Below, piece after piece: positions 11,648 through 19,539 of a stretch of 64,000 bases of DNA. The position numbers were made by a program, and so were the translations under genes. Location: NCBI RefSeq assembly GCF_001077815.2, contig NZ_CP011310.1, forward strand, positions 186,001 through 250,000. The letters run 5' to 3'. The notes beneath the pieces were generated by a model. The model ran no database searches and was not told where the DNA came from. It worked only from the letters and a program-made list of their open reading frames with translations. The first letter of the stretch is position 1. Each line of letters begins with the position of its first letter. This stretch comes from Aurantiacibacter atlanticus (GTDB taxonomy: Bacteria; Pseudomonadota; Alphaproteobacteria; Sphingomonadales; Sphingomonadaceae).

Positions 11648-12160
11648 TCAGTCCTGTGGGGCGACGGGGCTGGCAAGTTCAGGTTCGCGTGAGAAAACGG
11701 CATCGTCTTCATCATCACCCCGAACATACCGTTCACCGCTGACCTGCATATCTGGCGTGATATCAATGTCCTGCTCAAGGCGGACAAGATCACCATCGGA
11801 CACGGTGAAATAGGCAGGGCTGCCAAACCAATCCTCGATCTTGATACGATATCCGTCGGCAAGCCGATCATAGTTGCCGCTTTCCAATGTGCCGTCGGCC
11901 CCCTTATACTCAAAGGTATCGTCCTGCGCGTTCACGGTAAGCTGCGTCCGGGTGCCATCGGGCGCATCAAAGCTGTAGGTGCCCGAGAAATCGCCAGCCT
12001 CGTCAAGATCGGTCGCATGCGCGCTGCGCGTATCGTCAGCAGATTGGGTGGTGGCGGCTTTGTCTGTTTCGAGCGCGGCCGTATCTTCGGTTTCGGGCTC
12101 GCCACAGGCGGCCAAAAGGGCCAGCGGTGCAGCTGCGAGCAAAAATGTCATATTACGCAT
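11648..12160 (-). CDS. hypothetical lipoprotein
   Basis: A 170-residue protein with a lipoprotein signal peptide: basic MRNM start, Ala/Leu core and lipobox LAAC with the lipidated Cys near residue 19. An acidic, Thr/Asp-rich linker follows (about 20-55), then a compact beta-rich domain containing GTYSFDAPDGTRT, then LESGNYDRLADGYRIKI and an acidic tail. No named family is recognised. The repeated Tyr and Asp strand pattern suggests a small beta-barrel. It lies downstream of mccB on the same strand, separated by about 90 bases. Confidence 0.75.
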   Translation of the reverse strand: MRNMTFLLAAAPLALLAACGEPETEDTAALETDKAATTQSADDTRSAHATDLDEAGDFSGTYSFDAPDGTRTQLTVNAQDDTFEYKGADGTLESGNYDRLADGYRIKIEDWFGSPAYFTVSDGDLVRLEQDIDITPDMQVSGERYVRGDDEDDAVFSREPELASPVAPQD

Positions 12161-12250
12161 GAGTCGTTTCTCCTGATGTTGGAGTACAAACGACCTGAAG
12201 CGTCTAAGTTTCCAAAAATGGCGAGAATGTGGCGGTCAGAACCACTTGGT

Positions 12251-13852
12251 TTACATGCGGAACACGCCGAATTGCGGGCGCTGCGGGAACGGTGCCTCCA
12301 GTGCAGCCGCCAGGCTCAGCCCCAGCACATCGCGGGTCTGTGCCGGATCAATCACGCCATCATCCCACAGACGGGCCGTGGCGTAATAGGGATTGCCTTC
12401 ATCCTCGTAAGTCTGCCGGATAGGCGCCTTGAACGCCTCTGCCTCCTCCTCGCTCCAGCTGTCCGCATCGCGGTGTACTGTGGCGAGCACGCTGGCCGCC
12501 TGTTCGCCGCCCATCACCGAAATCCGCGCATTGGGCCAGGTGAACATGAAGCGCGGGGAGTAGGCGCGGCCACACATGCCGTAATTGCCGGCGCCAAAGC
12601 TGCCGCCGATCACCACGGTGATTTTGGGCACTTGCGCGGTGGCGACTGCCGTTACCAGCTTCGCGCCATGCTTGGCGATGCCTTCCGCCTCATATTTACC
12701 GCCGACCATGAAGCCCGAGATATTCTGCAGAAACAACAGCGGGATACCGCGCTGGCAGGCCAGCTCAATGAAATGCGCGCCCTTCACTGCGCTTTCGGAA
12801 AACAGCACGCCATTATTGGCAAGGATCGCCACCGGCATGCCCCAGATATGGGCAAAGCCGCATACCAGTGTCGAGCCATATTCGTGCTTGAATTCATGAA
12901 ATTCGCTGCCGTCCACCAGCCGCGCGATGACCTCGTGCACATCATAGGGCGCGCGCACATCATCGGGGATTATGGAATATAGATCATCTGCATCATATTT
13001 TGGCGGGCGCGGCTCTTTCAGTTCCACTTTTGCAGGATTATTGCCGCCCAGATGGCTGACGATATCGCGCACGATGGTAAGCGCATGTTCGTCATTCTCC
13101 GCAAGGTGATCGACCACGCCCGATTTCCTGGCATGGAGCGCGCCGCCGCCCAGATCCTCGGCACTGATTTCCTCGCCCGTAGCGGCTTTCACCAGTGGAG
13201 GGCCAGCAAGGAAGATCGTGCCCTGTTCGCGCACGATCACGCTTTCATCGCTCATCGCGGGGACATAGGCGCCGCCTGCGGTGCAGCTGCCCATGACGCA
13301 GGCGATCTGGGGAATGCCTTTCGCGTTCATATTGGCCTGATTGTAGAAGATGCGCCCAAAATGATCGCGGTCTGGGAATACCTCGGCCTGGAACGGCAGG
13401 TTCGCCCCGCCACTATCGACCAGATAGATGCATGGCAGGTGGTTGGCTTCGGCAATTTCCTGCGCGCGAAGATGTTTCTTCACCGTCATCGGGTAATAGG
13501 AGCCGCCCTTCACCGTCGGATCATTGCACGCGATCATCACCTGTCGGCCACTGACCCGGCCAATACCCGCAATCATGCTCGCGCCGGATACATCCCCGCC
13601 ATACATGCCATTCGCAGCAAGCTGACCGATCTCGAGGAAAGGCGAACCGGGATCAAGCAACCGCTCCACCCGCTCTCGCGGCAGCAGCTTGCCGCGCGCA
13701 ACATGCCGTTCACGGTGCTTCTCGCTGCCGCCCAGTGCAGCCTTGGCTACAGCAGTGCGCAATTCCTCTGCCAGCGCGCGATTATGTGCCGCGCGCGCCT
13801 TGGCTTCAGGACTTTCTCGGTCGAGTTGAGATCTAAGAATGGGTGCGGTCAT
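12251..13852 (-). CDS. mccB: methylcrotonoyl-CoA carboxylase beta chain (carboxyltransferase)
   Basis: A 533-residue carboxyltransferase subunit that moves CO2 from biotin to 3-methylcrotonyl-CoA in leucine degradation. The N- and C-terminal crotonase-like halves are both complete: [13 protein letters not shown] and [17 protein letters not shown] in the first, [15 protein letters not shown] and [15 protein letters not shown] in the second. These match MccB better than propionyl-CoA carboxylase beta. The upstream ivd gene, which makes the substrate, supports the call. The biotin-carrying alpha subunit mccA, which it needs, is not in the window; the next downstream gene is an unrelated lipoprotein. 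Confidence 0.95.
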   Translation of the reverse strand: MTAPILRSQLDRESPEAKARAAHNRALAEELRTAVAKAALGGSEKHRERHVARGKLLPRERVERLLDPGSPFLEIGQLAANGMYGGDVSGASMIAGIGRVSGRQVMIACNDPTVKGGSYYPMTVKKHLRAQEIAEANHLPCIYLVDSGGANLPFQAEVFPDRDHFGRIFYNQANMNAKGIPQIACVMGSCTAGGAYVPAMSDESVIVREQGTIFLAGPPLVKAATGEEISAEDLGGGALHARKSGVVDHLAENDEHALTIVRDIVSHLGGNNPAKVELKEPRPPKYDADDLYSIIPDDVRAPYDVHEVIARLVDGSEFHEFKHEYGSTLVCGFAHIWGMPVAILANNGVLFSESAVKGAHFIELACQRGIPLLFLQNISGFMVGGKYEAEGIAKHGAKLVTAVATAQVPKITVVIGGSFGAGNYGMCGRAYSPRFMFTWPNARISVMGGEQAASVLATVHRDADSWSEEEAEAFKAPIRQTYEDEGNPYYATARLWDDGVIDPAQTRDVLGLSLAAALEAPFPQRPQFGVFRM

Positions 13853-13858
13853 GATAGC

Positions 13859-14578
13859 CTAGAGTATGAGTGGGAAAGTGTTCGCAGCGTTATGCAGGAT
13901 GATCGGCCATAAGACGCTACCGGTCCGCTCCCTCACCCAAAGCAGGATGAGTGCGGGAATGCCGGATATCGCCATGGCGATCCAGTCGGGTTCGAAGACG
14001 CCATCGTTGAATTCTACCCCATGCGCCATGCCAAACGCCAGAGTCGCGATCAAAGCTCCCCAACCGATATCGACGCCCGCCGTTCTGCGACGCGCGGTGA
14101 ATGCCATATTGAGGGCGAGCAATAGAGTGCCGCGATAGAATATCTCTTCTTCAAGACCCGGCATCGAGGCCTGAAAAGCCAGCGTCTCAGCGCTATAGGG
14201 ATCGTTGGGAAGCAGGAGCGATAATATGGCAAACAACAAAAGAGAGGCAGCGATCACGATCATCGTGGAGCGAACAGCCTCGTCCCCCTGATTTAGCGTC
14301 ACTCCACTTCGCCTCCACCCGAAAGCTGGGTGGGCAGCTACTGCCAGGCTGATCGCGAGTGCGAGAATCTTGCCCTGCCAATTGTAATCACCCCAGGCTA
14401 TCTCCGGCAAATGACCCAAAAAATCCGTAAGCGCGGCATCATTTGCGACGACCAGCAAAGCTGCGACAAGCAGCCAACCAGACTGAAAATTGCGCCGATC
14501 AAATGAGCCGATCAGCAGGCCCGGTAGTAGGATTCCGCCAGCCAGGACCAGCGTTGTCAGAATGAGGTCGCTGCCCAC
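13859..14578 (-). CDS. CPBP family intramembrane glutamic endopeptidase
   Basis: A 239-residue protein with about seven hydrophobic helices. It carries all CPBP (CAAX protease/bacteriocin-processing) motifs: EEEIFYR (EExxxR) near residue 145, FGMAHG (FxxxH) near residue 183, and HNAAN (HxxxN) near the C-terminus. Such enzymes cleave within the membrane; bacterial substrates are mostly unknown, though some act in bacteriocin immunity or maturation. It sits between ivd and mccB with gaps of only 7 and 6 bases, so it should be transcribed with leucine-degradation enzymes although no functional link is obvious. Confidence 0.9.
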   Translation of the reverse strand: MGSDLILTTLVLAGGILLPGLLIGSFDRRNFQSGWLLVAALLVVANDAALTDFLGHLPEIAWGDYNWQGKILALAISLAVAAHPAFGWRRSGVTLNQGDEAVRSTMIVIAASLLLFAILSLLLPNDPYSAETLAFQASMPGLEEEIFYRGTLLLALNMAFTARRRTAGVDIGWGALIATLAFGMAHGVEFNDGVFEPDWIAMAISGIPALILLWVRERTGSVLWPIILHNAANTFPLIL

Positions 14579-14585
14579 TCTGAAG

Positions 14586-15752
14586 TTACCCCGCCGCTCC
14601 GATCAATTCGCGGCCAATAAGCATGCGCCTGATCTCATTCGTGCCAGCGCCGATATCCAGCAGTTTGGCATCGCGCAGATAGCGTTCCACTGGCCAGTCC
14701 GTGGTGTAGCCCGCACCGCCCAATGCCTGAACCGACTCGCCCGCGACGCGGAACGCATTTTCCGATGCCAGCAGGATCGTGCCTGCAGCGTCGAAACGCG
14801 TCGTTTGTCCACCATCGCAGGCCTTAGCCACGGCATAGGCATAGGCACGTGCCGATTGCAGCGCGACATACATATCCGCCACCTTGGCTTGCATCAGCTG
14901 GAAGGCGCCGATCGGCTTGCCGAACTGGGTGCGATCACGGACGTAGGGGATGACCGTATCGAGGCAGGCCTGCATGATGCCGATCTGCACGCCCGAGAGC
15001 ACGACGCGCTCGTAATCAAGCCCGCTCATCAACACCTGCACGCCCTTGCCCACTTCGCCCAGCACATTCTCTTCGGGAACGTGGCAATCTTGAAAAACCA
15101 ACTCTGAAGTGATGGAGCCTTTCATGCCCATCTTCTCGATCTTCTGGCCGGGGGCAAAGCCGTCCATATTCTTTTCAATGAGGAACGCGGTAATGCCCTT
15201 GCTGCCGGCATCGGCATCTGTCCGGGCATAGACCACCAGCGTTTCAGCCGCATGGCCATTGGTAATCCAGAACTTTGTGCCATTGAGCAGGTACCCGCCC
15301 TGCAGGCTGTCTGCCTTCAGTTTCATGCTGACGACATCGCTGCCCGCGGCAGGCTCGCTCATCGCCAGCGAACCGACATGCTCGCCCGAAATCAGGCCGG
15401 GCAGATATTTCGCCTTTTGCGCAGCATTGCCCCACCGGGCGATCTGGTTGACGCAAAGATTGGAATGCGCGCCGTAACTCAGGCCAAGTGATGCGCTGGC
15501 ACGGCTGACCTCTTCTACCGCGATCAGATGTTCCAGATAGCCAAGGCCGGTGCCGCCATCGGATTCGGCCACGGTCATGCCATGCAGGCCCAGCTCTCCC
15601 ATTTCAGGCCATAGCTCAATCGGAAACCAGTCCTCCGCATCGATTTTCGCGGCAATCGGAGCGATTCTCTCATCAGCGAAACGGGCCACGCTGTCGCGGA
15701 TCATCTGGGCTTCTTCGGTCAGGCCGAAATCGAACTCTGGGGTGGCGCGCAT
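14586..15752 (-). CDS. ivd: isovaleryl-CoA dehydrogenase
   Basis: A 388-residue acyl-CoA dehydrogenase that oxidises isovaleryl-CoA to 3-methylcrotonyl-CoA with FAD in leucine catabolism. The N-terminal helical domain, the middle beta domain (AMSEPAAGSDVVSM and KFWITNGHAAE) and the C-terminal domain are complete. The catalytic base expected for this subfamily is the Glu in the LDYERVVLSG segment, rather than the later Glu used by short-chain enzymes; this favours ivd over general acyl-CoA dehydrogenases. The C-terminal GAGTNEIRRMLIGREL signature is intact. It is the first gene of the minus-strand leucine operon. Confidence 0.96.
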   Translation of the reverse strand: MRATPEFDFGLTEEAQMIRDSVARFADERIAPIAAKIDAEDWFPIELWPEMGELGLHGMTVAESDGGTGLGYLEHLIAVEEVSRASASLGLSYGAHSNLCVNQIARWGNAAQKAKYLPGLISGEHVGSLAMSEPAAGSDVVSMKLKADSLQGGYLLNGTKFWITNGHAAETLVVYARTDADAGSKGITAFLIEKNMDGFAPGQKIEKMGMKGSITSELVFQDCHVPEENVLGEVGKGVQVLMSGLDYERVVLSGVQIGIMQACLDTVIPYVRDRTQFGKPIGAFQLMQAKVADMYVALQSARAYAYAVAKACDGGQTTRFDAAGTILLASENAFRVAGESVQALGGAGYTTDWPVERYLRDAKLLDIGAGTNEIRRMLIGRELIGAAG

Positions 15753-15952
15753 CGCAATTTTCCTCTCGATCTAAGGCGCGGAGATAGCAAGCACGCTGCA
15801 ATAGGCAAACAAGTTGCAAAAGCAACTGGATGCAAAGGATGATCTTCCATTTCCAACTGACAGCGGCTAGAAAATGATTACGAAGAGCCAAGCTATTGAA
15901 AACTCACACTTCTTCTTTTGAGGATATTCCTCCTGCGCCCCATCCTCATGTA

Positions 15953-17413
15953 ATGGACGAGGACGAACGCCTGCGCATTGTCGAAAGTTTCGACCCGGAC
16001 GCGCTGGAAGATGACCCGGAACTCAAATCCATTGTCGAATTTGCCGCGCGTCTATGTGATGTGCCGGTAGCGCAAGTTACCCTGGTTGAGGAATTGCGCC
16101 AGCGTTTCCTGGCAGGAGAGGGTCTGGACATACGCGAGACACCGCGCAATGTCTCTTTTTGCGCCCATGCGATGCTGACGCCAGAGATGCTGGAAGTGCG
16201 CGATGCCACGCTCGATCCGCGCTTTTCCGATAACGCGCTGGTAACAGGCCCCACGGCTGTCCGCTTCTATGCTGGTCAGCGGTTGGTATCCGAAGAAGGA
16301 GCGCCGCTAGGCGCCCTATGCGTGATTGATGCTGTGCCCCGTCCTGATGGGCTGAGTGATTTCCAGAAGCACGGTCTGGCTGTCCTGGGCCAGGCTGTGA
16401 TGCGGCGGCTCAACGCGCGCCGCTCCAACATCCGCGCCCACCGTGAAATTCAGCAGCGCGAGGATCGTCTGGCAGCCATTCTCGAAGGCTTGCCGCAGAT
16501 TGCATGGTCCGCCGATGGCAAGGGTAACTTCGATTATTTCAATTCGCGCTGGGCCAAGCAGATCGGTGCCGCGCCGCCCAATAACACGGAGGACTGGAAG
16601 GAATATATCCATCCTGATGACCGCGGATTTGCGCTGGATAACTGGTTAGACACGCCCAAGAAGAGCGAGGCCTTCGAACACGAATTTCGTATGAAGTTTG
16701 CCGACGGTAGCTATCGTTGGGTGCTCAACCAGGCGCTGCCGATGACAGAGCAGGATGGAACGGCGCATTGGTTTGGCACCGTCACCGACATCGACGAGAT
16801 GCACCAATTGCTTGAACAGCGGAACATGCTGACGCGTGAATTATCGCATCGTATCAAGAACATCTTTGCCGTCATGATCGGGCTGGCGACTTTAAAGGTA
16901 CGCAAGACCCCCGAACACGAACCATTCGCCAACGAACTGATCGCGGTGCTGCGGGCGCTCAACAGGGCCCATGAATTCGTCCAGCCGGGCAGTAGCGGCA
17001 TCATGCAGGATAAGTTGCAGGGATTGCTTGCGGCGCTGTTCGCTCCTTACACGAACGATAGCGACAATCCGCGCGTGCGCGTTAGCGGGGATGATGCCAA
17101 CATCAGCCAACAGGTCGCGACGCCGCTGGCGCTGGTATTCCATGAACTCGCCACCAATTCTGCGAAATATGGCGCGCTGTCGGTTGATGAGGGGCATGTG
17201 AACCTCGTGATCGAGGATTGCGGTGACACTCTGGCCCTCACATGGGTTGAACATGGCGGACCGCCTGCTGTTGGCGGCGGCGAGGATGGCTTTGGTTCGC
17301 GCCTTGTCGAAATGAGCGTGAAGAGCCAGCTTGGCGGAACATGGGAACGTCGCTTTACCGAGCGCGGCCTTGTCGTCGACCTGACAATCGCGAAGAGCTC
17401 GATCTCGCGTTAG
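15953..17413 (+). CDS. HWE-family sensor histidine kinase with GAF and PAS domains
   Basis: A 486-residue soluble kinase: GAF domain at about 20-165 (with SFCAHAML), PAS/PAC domain at about 185-290, then an HWE kinase core. The phosphoacceptor is His299 in ELSHRIKN; the N box appears as FHELATNSAKYGAL, and the WxE pair as TWVEHGG, which define the HWE group. Such kinases often feed stress or light responses in alphaproteobacteria. No response regulator is adjacent, so it is an orphan. ATG 15953 lacks a clear ribosome binding site; a TTG at 15896 would add 19 residues and is an alternative. It converges on midA with a 4-bp overlap. Confidence 0.92.
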   Translation: MDEDERLRIVESFDPDALEDDPELKSIVEFAARLCDVPVAQVTLVEELRQRFLAGEGLDIRETPRNVSFCAHAMLTPEMLEVRDATLDPRFSDNALVTGPTAVRFYAGQRLVSEEGAPLGALCVIDAVPRPDGLSDFQKHGLAVLGQAVMRRLNARRSNIRAHREIQQREDRLAAILEGLPQIAWSADGKGNFDYFNSRWAKQIGAAPPNNTEDWKEYIHPDDRGFALDNWLDTPKKSEAFEHEFRMKFADGSYRWVLNQALPMTEQDGTAHWFGTVTDIDEMHQLLEQRNMLTRELSHRIKNIFAVMIGLATLKVRKTPEHEPFANELIAVLRALNRAHEFVQPGSSGIMQDKLQGLLAALFAPYTNDSDNPRVRVSGDDANISQQVATPLALVFHELATNSAKYGALSVDEGHVNLVIEDCGDTLALTWVEHGGPPAVGGGEDGFGSRLVEMSVKSQLGGTWERRFTERGLVVDLTIAKSSISR

Positions 17414-18501
17414 CGGGCGGGTTCGCCCCTTGGAAAACCTGCGGCATCGGGCCAGTCCGGGCCAGCCAGCCCCATTACCTTGAATAAGGTGCCCATCTGA
17501 TCGGGCGCGATCAGCCGGTCTCTGGCCTGCATCAAAGCCTCACGCTGGTCGGGCGCGCCGGTGGCAAGTGCCTGGGCGCGCTGCATAATGCCAAGCGCGT
17601 AAAGCCAGCTCCCCTGCGTGACCGTGCCTAGCACGCGGCAGCCTTGCGCGGCTGCGATGGCTTCACCCTGCGCAAAATCGACATGCGCGGAAATATCCGC
17701 TTCCCCGGGTGCATCAAACAGGCCAACACGTTCATGCCCGCGCACCGCCTGCACGCTTGAACCGCTGCGCCCGTCCGCATGACCATAATCGATGAAAAGT
17801 GCGGCTCCGCCCTGCAATGCCAGCCGGCTCGCCACTTCAGAAACAATGGCGGCGCATGCGGGAGAGGTTTCGATCACGCTGCCGGCAGGATCATCGCGGC
17901 GCTCAGAAGAAACCGCCGCGTCCAACGGCTGGCCTCCCACCGTTTCGACAAATGCGCCCGCCGCATTCACACCAACCATTACTTCACGCCAGCCATTATC
18001 GGTCTTCACCAACTGGCGCACGGGCAAGGCATCGAGAAATTCATTGGCCACCAGCAGGATCGGGCCGTCTTGCGGAACAGTGGTGAGATCATGGTGATGG
18101 ATGACGCCGGGCACGGCAGCGATTTGCGCTTCACGCATGGCCTGCGATGTTTCAACCAGATGCATTTGCGGGTGGAGACCTTGCTGGCGCATCGCCCGTA
18201 GTGCATCGCGCGCCAGTGTGCCCTTGCCCGGACCCAGTTCGATATAATGGACAGGCTCGGGCTTGCCTGCGCGCTGCCACAAATCTGCCAGGCACAGGCC
18301 GATGAGTTCACCGAACATCTGGCTGATTTCGGGCGCGGTGACAAAATCCCCTGCACCGCCAATAGCGGGGTGTTCAGCGTAATAGCGGGCATTTGATTCG
18401 CCCATATATTGCAGCAGGCTTATCGGGCCTGTTGCTGCAATCAGGCGGCGAAAAACATCGCCCAGATCCGGCTTGGCGGCATCGTCTGGCGGCAGGTTCA
18501 A
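17410..18501 (-). CDS. SAM-dependent methyltransferase, MidA/NDUFAF7 family
   Basis: A 363-residue COG1565 protein. The N-terminal MGESNARYY and GDFVTAPEISQMFGELIG segments and the SAM-binding YIELGPGKGTLARDAL motif at about 90-105 identify the family. The mitochondrial homologue NDUFAF7 methylates an arginine of the complex I subunit NDUFS2; the bacterial substrate is not established. Its start overlaps the lgt stop by 4 bp, a pairing commonly seen in alphaproteobacteria. The YfiH-type gene that often follows is missing here. Confidence 0.93.
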   Translation of the reverse strand: MNLPPDDAAKPDLGDVFRRLIAATGPISLLQYMGESNARYYAEHPAIGGAGDFVTAPEISQMFGELIGLCLADLWQRAGKPEPVHYIELGPGKGTLARDALRAMRQQGLHPQMHLVETSQAMREAQIAAVPGVIHHHDLTTVPQDGPILLVANEFLDALPVRQLVKTDNGWREVMVGVNAAGAFVETVGGQPLDAAVSSERRDDPAGSVIETSPACAAIVSEVASRLALQGGAALFIDYGHADGRSGSSVQAVRGHERVGLFDAPGEADISAHVDFAQGEAIAAAQGCRVLGTVTQGSWLYALGIMQRAQALATGAPDQREALMQARDRLIAPDQMGTLFKVMGLAGPDWPDAAGFPRGEPAR

Positions 18502-19433
18502 ACCACCTCCGTGTCAATTTCAGGAGGCGCTCCCTTGACCGTGGGCCGCGCCGTGGTGCCCGGCCTGCCGCTCGCCAATTCACGCCGCGAAAGCGCCCAG
18601 GCCACCAGCACGATGCCGAGCAGGATCAAGGGTATCGTCAGCCATTGGCCCATGCTGAGGCCGGTCCGCATGGCAAATTCAGTAAGCTGGGCATCAGGCT
18701 GGCGGAAGAATTCATTGGCAAAGCGCGCGGATGAGATGAGCACGGTAAAGGCGCCCACCAGCAGGCCGGGACGAAACCGCGCGCGCGTCAGCCAGAACAG
18801 GCACAGCATGACCACCAGCACCAGCAGGCCTTCACCCAGCGCCTGATAAAGCTGGCTGGGATGACGTGGCAGCGCCAGCGGATCGGTGGGGAAGATCATT
18901 GCCCACGGCACGTCTGGCCCAGCAACCCGCCCCCACAATTCGCCATTGATGAAATTGGCGATGCGTCCCAGCAACATGCCAAGGCCCACATTGACCGCGA
19001 TATAATCGCATACGCGCAAGAATGGCAGACCGCCACGCCAGCTGACCCAGCCGATGGCTACGACCACGCCCAGCAATCCGCCATGGAAGCTCATCCCGCC
19101 ATCCCACAGGCGCAGAACTTTCCACGAAACGAAGCCGTCGCCGGAAAAATCGGTCCACAGGCTCGGCTCGTAAAACGTGGCATAGCCAAGACGTCCGCCA
19201 AGGATGATGCCCAGCGTGCAATAGAAGAACAGATCGTCCACATGCAGCTGCCCCATTGGCGCGCCGGGGGCCTTGATCATCCTGGAAAGGTGCCAATAAG
19301 CGAAGATGATCCCCGCCAGATAGGCGAGCGAATAATATTTCAGCGTGAAGAAACCGAGGTCAAGACCGGGTTTCAGACCCAGTTCGCTCCACTCGATTGC
19401 CCCGCCCGTTGCCGTTGCCAGCATGTCCAGCAT
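18498..19433 (-). CDS. lgt: prolipoprotein diacylglyceryl transferase
   Basis: Transfers diacylglycerol from phosphatidylglycerol to the lipobox cysteine of prolipoproteins, the first lipoprotein-maturation step, in the inner membrane. The 311-residue protein has about seven hydrophobic helices and the Lgt signature GRIANFINGELWG, plus the LGGRLGYATFYEP and WDGGMSFHGGLLG segments that carry conserved substrate-binding residues. The roughly 20 residues after the last helix are a basic then Pro/Glu-rich tail. At least five lipoproteins predicted in this window would be substrates. It is divergent from glnD. Confidence 0.97.
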   Translation of the reverse strand: MLDMLATATGGAIEWSELGLKPGLDLGFFTLKYYSLAYLAGIIFAYWHLSRMIKAPGAPMGQLHVDDLFFYCTLGIILGGRLGYATFYEPSLWTDFSGDGFVSWKVLRLWDGGMSFHGGLLGVVVAIGWVSWRGGLPFLRVCDYIAVNVGLGMLLGRIANFINGELWGRVAGPDVPWAMIFPTDPLALPRHPSQLYQALGEGLLVLVVMLCLFWLTRARFRPGLLVGAFTVLISSARFANEFFRQPDAQLTEFAMRTGLSMGQWLTIPLILLGIVLVAWALSRRELASGRPGTTARPTVKGAPPEIDTEVV

Positions 19434-19539
19434 TGTCTTCTTGCCCCTTGGGGTATCGACCGCGCGCGGCCCGTTTGGTTACAGGCGCTTTGGCATAGAG
19501 CCGCGCTGCGCGAAAGCCCTGCTTGGCGGAAGTGCAGAA

